DNA from: Chinchilla lanigera
Lineage: Eukaryota; Chordata; Mammalia; Rodentia; Chinchillidae
Reading direction: 5' to 3'
Length of the DNA stretch: 64,000 bases
Assembly (NCBI RefSeq): GCF_000276665.1
Contig: NW_004955438.1
Span: forward strand, 6,161,414 to 6,225,413
Both the position numbers and the translations under genes were made by a program. Under the pieces are notes generated by a model. The model worked only from the letters and a program-made list of their open reading frames with translations. It did not search any database and had not been told where the DNA came from. Each line of letters opens with the position of its first letter. Position 1 is the first letter of the stretch. This document shows positions 58,806 through 64,000 of this stretch, piece by piece.

Positions 58806-59372
58806 CTATGAATATCTCACAAATACACAATGGAGTATTACTCAGCTATAAAGAACTATAAACTCAAGACTTTTATAGGTAATAGGGTGAAACTAGAGAC
58901 CATACTTATAAGTCAAATAAAACAGACCTGCATATGTAAGCAACATATTCTCTTCCTCCTGGAAGAACCTGAAAGAGTAAATAAAATTTGAACAGTACAA
59001 TAAATATCATGAAAGGGAAAGAAACTGCTCAAAAGGAAAGAACTGGGATGGGGGAAAGGAGAAAAGAAAGAAAGAAGGAAGGGAAAATATATATACACAA
59101 GATAGCTAAGATAATTGTACAACTAAATTCTATTGGTTTATTGAAAGGAACAGTTCATGTTTAATGCTTTTTTGACCAGTTTTGCATGCTTATATCTGAT
59201 TATCTGAGTAACTACTTTGAAGACAACAATATGCAATATAACAACCTTTGTTAAATTCATATCATCTTGTTTTCTTGAAATTCTGTATCATTTCCAATAT
59301 TTTAAAATTATTTTTATTCTCTTCATTTTTCTCTTTATTTTTTAAAATTTATTTTAAAAATAAAAGAAGGAA
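58806..59372 (+). mobile_element. L1 LINE 3' end (end of ORF2 plus 3' untranslated region)
   Basis: Starts within the last part of ORF2 ('tacacaatggagtattactcagctataaag … gtgaaactagagaccatac'). It then runs through a purine-rich patch (59040-59085) typical of rodent L1 3' ends. It ends in the T-rich untranslated segment shared with 10947-11149. 5'-truncated and inactive. Confidence 0.8.
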
Positions 59373-59436
59373 AACGCATTAACAAATACATATCCATTTA
59401 CAAAAGAACAATACAAACAATACAAGTTACAGAGAA
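59373..59436. other. A-rich junction between L1 pieces
   Basis: A-rich with ACAAAC/ATACAA runs. It may be the poly(A) tail of the piece before it. Confidence 0.4.
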
Positions 59437-59579
59437 AGTGGTAGGAAATGAATACCAGTAAGAATAGCTATCATTAAGAAATCAACCAATAGGAACTGGG
59501 GATTTAGCTCAGCAGCAAAAGCGCTTGCCTGGCAAGCGCAAGGTCGTGAGTTCGGTTCCCGGTACCGGAGAAAAAACCA

Positions 59580-59611
<32 letters not shown>

Positions 59612-59870
59612 AAACCAAAGAAATCAACCAATAACAAATGCTGGCAAGGCTGTGGAGAAATAGGAACCCTTCTCCACAGCTGGTGGGAATGCAGGCTGGT
59701 GAAACCAATGTGGAAATCAGTTTGGAGATTCCTCAGCAAACTAGGACTACAGGTCCCATTAAATCCAGCTATTCCCCTTCTGTGTATTATCCCAGAAGAT
59801 CTAAAAACATATCATAGTGATATCTGTGCACCCATGTTCATAGCAGCACAATTTGTAATTTATTCTCTTA
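59437..59870 (+). mobile_element. L1 LINE ORF2 C-terminal fragment, interrupted by an ID
   Basis: 'agaatagctatcattaagaaatcaacc' and, after the inserted ID, 'caaatgctggcaaggctgtggagaaataggaacccttctccacagctggtgggaatg … ccagctattccccttctgtgtattatccc … gcacccatgttcatagcagcacaattt'. Translated, the second part shows the L1 ORF2 C-terminal features: a WWEC-type tetrapeptide, a WKSVWRFL-type run, PAIPLL and a CAPMFIAA-type run. The frame over the second part is still open (59525-59878 includes the ID). It stops abruptly in an A-rich stretch. Confidence 0.88.
59476..59633 (+). mobile_element. ID SINE inserted in L1, perfect 16-base target-site duplication
   Basis: The body GGAACTGGGGATTTAGCTCA … GTGAGTTCGGTTCCCGGTAC is followed by GGAGAAAAAACC and a (CAAAA)n-type tail. 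AAGAAATCAACCAATA is identical at 59476-59491 and 59618-59633. Box A intact (TAGCTCAGCAG). Box B is GTTCGGTTCC, shared with 36516-36655. Confidence 0.98.
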
Positions 59871-60709
59871 AAAAATAAAAAAAATCACACAAACCCTTTT
59901 TTTCTATTTTACTAGTATTAGAATATCAATAAAGACTCTTCTAGGATTCAGATTTTACTCTTTACTATGTTAATCTAATTAGAAGATATAATTTTGATTA
60001 CCAGTGTATTTTTAAAGCACTCCAACATGAAATTCAAGAGGCCTAACATTCTTTACAAATTCTTTCCCAACCTTCCCAGTGGGTGGTATGTCTATCATTT
60101 ATATATTCATACGATCTTATGCCAACAACTACAGTTGCATTATCTGTCTTGTTCAAGAGCAGAAAGAATTCACAATGACCAAGAAACTTGACACATTTGG
60201 TACTGCATTCTAATATCTACAATGAATCCTTGGCTACCATATATTTAATACATGTTTGTGGGATAGTAGTGAAGATTGAAGAAGAGGATAAAAGGAGCAA
60301 AGGAGGAACGAAAGATGAAAAGGAAGAAGAAAACAAAAACAGCAGTATTTCAAGTAACCTGAAGAATAAAGTTTTTTAATATTCATTTTTATACTCATAT
60401 ATGTTGAGTACAATTGAAAGAGATGAATCAAATCTAGTAACTCAATGAAATTATCATGCAGTTGGTTAAATTCTTTTTCCTAGTTAATAATTTTTAAAAA
60501 TATAGAAAGAAGTGAAGAAGACCAGAAGATTCCATCATACATTGTAAAAATCATGTTACAAAAAGTGTTTCCAGTGGTTAAAAGGACTGTCAAAAGGACT
60601 TCAAGCTCATGGTAAATGAACTATACTTCCAACAAGAATTTCATTAACAAAAATATACTATCACCTTATAGTCATTGTTTCCATACTTAGGCATTTTTTT
60701 TCAAGAGGA
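59871..60709. other. unassigned AT-rich stretch
   Basis: The 65- and 63-codon frames here are not gene-like. A purine-rich patch lies at 60268-60345. No repeat recognised. Confidence 0.5.
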
Positions 60710-60900
60710 ACACCTTTTTATATGGCCAGGGTGTGGTGGACTTTGCTTGTTCACTTCTCTCCTGCACACTTCCTGTGCTGACCAAGACATAGTCCACTCC
60801 AGCTAAAACTCGTGTCACTGCAAGCGACCATTTCCTTCCTTCAGTAAACGTCGGAGTTTCTGTTGAGGACTCTGTTATTCCAAGTAATACAAATCACATT
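60710..60900 (+). mobile_element. possible LTR 3' fragment
   Basis: 'cctgtgctgaccaagacatagtccactccagctaaaactcgtgtcactgcaagcgaccatttccttccttcagtaaacgtcggagtttctgttgagg' has the layout of an LTR R/U5 region. No family assigned. Confidence 0.3.
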
Positions 60901-61100
60901 TCCTAAGTAGCTTTTAATTAGAGATATTTGACTTTAACAAAAATCAAAATGTGGTTAAGGAAAATCCAACATTATAATATTTCTTAATATACATTGATAA
61001 TTAAAATTAGAACAAATTCAACAATAGGACATAAGGTATACCCAGAAAGCAATATTTCTTGTTTTGTGCAACCTGGACATTTAGAATATTCACCACTGTT
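60901..61100. other. unassigned AT-rich stretch
   Basis: Nothing recognised. Confidence 0.5.
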
Positions 61101-61230
61101 AAAAGAGAAAAAAGGGGCTGGGGATTTAGCTCAGCGGCACAGCGCTTGCCTGGCAAGCGCAAGGTTGTGAGTTTGATTCCCGGTACAGGAGAAAAACCCC
61201 AAAAAAAGAATTGTGAAAAGAGAGAAAAAA
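61101..61230 (+). mobile_element. ID SINE, young, with approximate target-site duplication
   Basis: The body GGGGCTGGGGATTTAGCTCA … GTGAGTTTGATTCCCGGTAC, then AGGAGAAAAACCCC and A's. Purine-rich flanks (AAAAGAGAAAAAA and AAAAGAGAGAAAAAA) bracket it. Box A intact; box B changed to GTTTGATTCC. Confidence 0.95.
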
Positions 61231-61234
61231 AAAA

Positions 61235-61682
61235 ACTCAGCTAAATATAAGTTAAATAAGGAGGAATTTATTTGACCAAAGAACAATTCATTCGTCAGGT
61301 CGCACTCAGAAACTAGAGAAGTTGAGAGCGGCCCACAAAGCAACGTGGGCAGGCAGTATTTATAGACAGGAAAAATAAGCACCATAGTGAAACACTTTGG
61401 TGGCAACTCAGCATTTGTCTTGCCAGGGTATTACGAGATGAAGAATTCGTCTTATGTAAACACGGCATGGGTAGTTGGCAGTCTATGGTTGGCTGAACTT
61501 TAGCTGCAGTGATTGACTGAAACATAGCTATTTTTACAAGAATATATTTTAGTTTGTAGTTTGTTTACATACTAATTTAAATTGAAGGTTTCTATGGATG
61601 TAGACAGTGTTAGGCCAAATTTTACAGTATCGGATTGGTCTTTGTGTATTCATGTTTTCCTTTTTACCTACATGTACCTTGT
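61235..61682 (-). mobile_element. putative LTR, antisense
   Basis: 'aggaggaatttatttgaccaaagaacaattc' is the antisense of a poly(A)/R region (AAATAAA on the minus strand). 'gtgggcaggcagtatttatagacaggaaaaataagc' follows, with a TATA-like motif on the minus strand (CTATAAATAC). The two signals lie within about 110 bases. Family unknown. Confidence 0.42.
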
Positions 61683-61715
61683 CTTCTCTCTCTTTTTTTT
61701 TTTTTTTTCTTTCTT
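61683..61715. repeat. pyrimidine/poly(T) tract
   Basis: CTCTCTCT followed by about 18 T and TTTCTTTC. Confidence 0.9.
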
Positions 61716-63552
61716 GATATCAGTACTTTTTAAAAAGCATAGCTCATGGGCCCTTTGACTCAGTGTGAATGAGTTTCTACACCACCATCCCTTCTAACTA
61801 GAGAGTCTCAGTCAAGAATCTGGGCAAACTGTTTAGTATTTAGAGGGTGCCATGAGTAGCACGAGTAATTCGGCGTCTGGTGACTGACAGACGCCTCTAG
61901 TCAGAAACCACCCTGGAAGCAGATGCTCTTGAGTGGTGATAGCTACAGTTTTAGAGACCGAGTGCCCAAACTGCAACCCAAAATCCACTTAGGGTTTATC
62001 ATAAAATGACAACACAGCAATTAAACCTAAATATTGAGGTTTGGTAAAAACAAACAAAACATAACTGTTATCTGATGCTCAGCTGTTAGGCGACATGGCT
62101 TGCATTCTGGTAGGGTTTTGGTTGTAGGCTACTGTACTACCACTGCCCTTGGTAAAGGAGTATTCACAAAAACGTCTTCAAAGTAATAAGAACTATCTTG
62201 TAGAATCCCTATTCCTTCTTTTAATATAACTCTGATGAAATTTTACCCCTTTAAACATCTCTGCACTAAAGCTGCTGACTCTATCCTTCCGCCTAGAATT
62301 TGTTTTTCTAATAAGCACTGAAGGACATTGCCCTCATAGATTCTTTTGTTTGTTATTTCCCAACTGATTATGCCAAATCTAGAAGGTTCCTTAATTAATT
62401 TTTCAGCACAGTTTTTCCTATAAAATAAACTAGCTTATTAAATTATACTTACATCCTGAGTTGAAGTGTTTGCTTAATTAATTATGCTAATATAAAAAGT
62501 AGAATGATTAAAGGATTATTTATAATACAAATGAAAAAGTGATTCAGTATTTATAAATAGTTTCTTTTAAACATTATTTGCAAATTGTTGTCTCTTCCAA
62601 GTGCCTTATGTAATGCTTCAGGTATCCTAGTATTTACTGTAGAACCTAACTGTACTTGGGAGGTAAGATCTTTAATTTTAGAGCTTTCATATGATTCTAA
62701 ACTCATCCAAACTACTCTCTTCCAGACAAAGGTTTCTGATTAAGATCACATGCTGAAAACTTTACTGTAGCCAAGTACTACCAATTCTCTATATTTCTAA
62801 GATGTATGAGTAGATGCTGTTGAATACTTGGCTACATCTCTTTCCCTTGGGAAGTGATTTTATTAACTTGGATACATGTTTGGATATATTTATTTATGTA
62901 CATATACATCTTCCCTGTTAACTTGGCTCATGGTATGACACTTGCTTTTGATTTTTTGAAATCATTCATGTTAAACTATAAATGCTTCTTATTCTAATGG
63001 AGTAACATCACTGAAAATTCCATAGCTTTGAACATTCTCAACATTAAGAAAGTACATATGAAGCCTGCCAGGATATATTTGGCAGAAAATATTAAATTAA
63101 TATCTGCTGAAAATTTATCATGATCCTTGCCTGACGTTGGAGATTTTGAACACAGTAGTTTCTCTAACATCAGGACTTGATATCAGAAAAGGGCCCAATG
63201 AGTGTTTTCTGGAAAAAAAAAATATATGCATCAAAGAAAGTAAACTAAACTTTAGGAAAATGATTATTTGGGACTCACAATGCATTGCTATCACCCATTT
63301 GGTACTAGATATTGGCCAACCACTGAATCCTTAGAATCAAGCATAAGATAGGAGAAAGAAAAAAAGTAGAAGATAGAGTAGTAATATAAAATCAAACCAT
63401 CCTCATCACACTTGATAAATTCAAAAAAACTTGATTTAATGTTAAACAAGTCACTGTCAGCAATCAATAGGAGTACAACTTATCATAATCAGTGGATAGG
63501 TACATAGATGGTAAATGGATGAGTAGCTATGTTATATGTATAGACAGAGATA
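61716..63552. other. unassigned AT-rich stretch
   Basis: 1.8 kb with no gene, RNA gene or transposon recognised on either strand. Confidence 0.5.
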
Positions 63553-63562
63553 GGTGTGTGTG

Positions 63563-63594
<32 letters not shown>

Positions 63595-63635
63595 TGAGAA
63601 AGAGAGAGCAAAAGAGAAAATCAACAAGAAAGAGG
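63553..63635. repeat. (TG)n-(GA)n microsatellite
   Basis: A short TG run passes into GA dinucleotides with scattered A and T interruptions. The Arg/Glu-rich frame across it is an artefact. Confidence 0.93.
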
Positions 63636-64000
63636 CAGAGGAAGAGACAGATTTTAAAGGCCTTGGGTGCGATTTAGTCACACTAGTTTTATTCATTAGC
63701 TATCACGGTAATGTCTAAAAGTTCTCACAAATGCCAGCATGTTAGAAAAATCAAACTGAATGGATTTTTTAATCATATTTTTCCCCTGACTAGGAGCATG
63801 GGGAAGCCCACCTGTGAGTTTCTTTTAGGATTCTGAAGTAAGAAGCCCTATAAGTATGATAATACTATTGTAGAACAAAATCCTCCAGGAAATAAAGTGG
63901 GAAAATTATCTGAAACTTTAGCATAGGATAAATATAATCCACCCTTGGCTGCATGCCTTTCCTTTGCAAAGAGATTTCATTAACTTATGTGCATATTTAG
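63636..64000. other. unassigned stretch to the window end
   Basis: Nothing recognised. Confidence 0.5.

Noticed and set aside
59525..59878. 117-codon open frame as a gene
   Set aside because: It starts inside an inserted ID SINE and continues into an L1 ORF2 C-terminal fragment, so it is a chance fusion of two transposons.
63492..63677. Arg/Glu-rich frame
   Set aside because: It translates a (GA)n microsatellite.

Overview
The window is 64 kb of AT-rich mammalian nuclear DNA, and I find no convincing protein-coding gene in it. The open reading frames are short, and many fall inside interspersed or simple repeats. The repeats point to a rodent. B1 elements are present (7SL-derived, with the internal duplication typical of B1), together with tRNA-Ala-like ID SINEs and composite B1-dID elements. 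I saw no B2 or B4 elements, which argues against mouse and rat. I also saw no IDL-Geo dimers, which argues against kangaroo rats and gophers. A castorid (beaver) is my best guess, from memory of SINE families only; the sequence does not prove it.

Layout. 0-9 kb is mostly unassigned DNA with L2 fragments, one ID and a purine tract. 9-11 kb holds an inverted B1/B1-dID pair, a B1 and a short L1 3' end. At 12.3-12.7 kb is a minus-strand LTR-like block with TATA and poly(A) signals. 17.3-17.7 kb is a clear MLT1-type LTR. 20.7-25.1 kb has ID, B1-dID, a DNA-transposon remnant and MIRs. 26-38 kb mixes IDs, B1s, microsatellites, MaLR LTRs, L2 and another LTR. 41-48.4 kb is dense in old elements: MIR, ID, three same-strand MaLR-type LTRs and L2. 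48.6-56 kb has a Tigger-like fragment, an ID with perfect target duplications, an old L1M-type block, MIRs and two LTR-like blocks. 57.07-57.14 kb carries the only good splice-bounded exon candidate. 58.6-61.7 kb holds L1 pieces in the wrong order, one interrupted by a young ID, plus another ID and LTR-like sequence.

The overall picture is an intron or intergenic desert built from layers of retroelements: ancient MIR/L2/L1M/MLT1, then rodent B1 and MaLR, then a recent ID burst. I did not find a new biological system. The items most worth checking are the exon candidate, the ID subfamily with a shared 3' extension, and the L1 rearrangement. Element boundaries are by eye and may be off by tens of bases; family names come from remembered consensus sequences, not a search.
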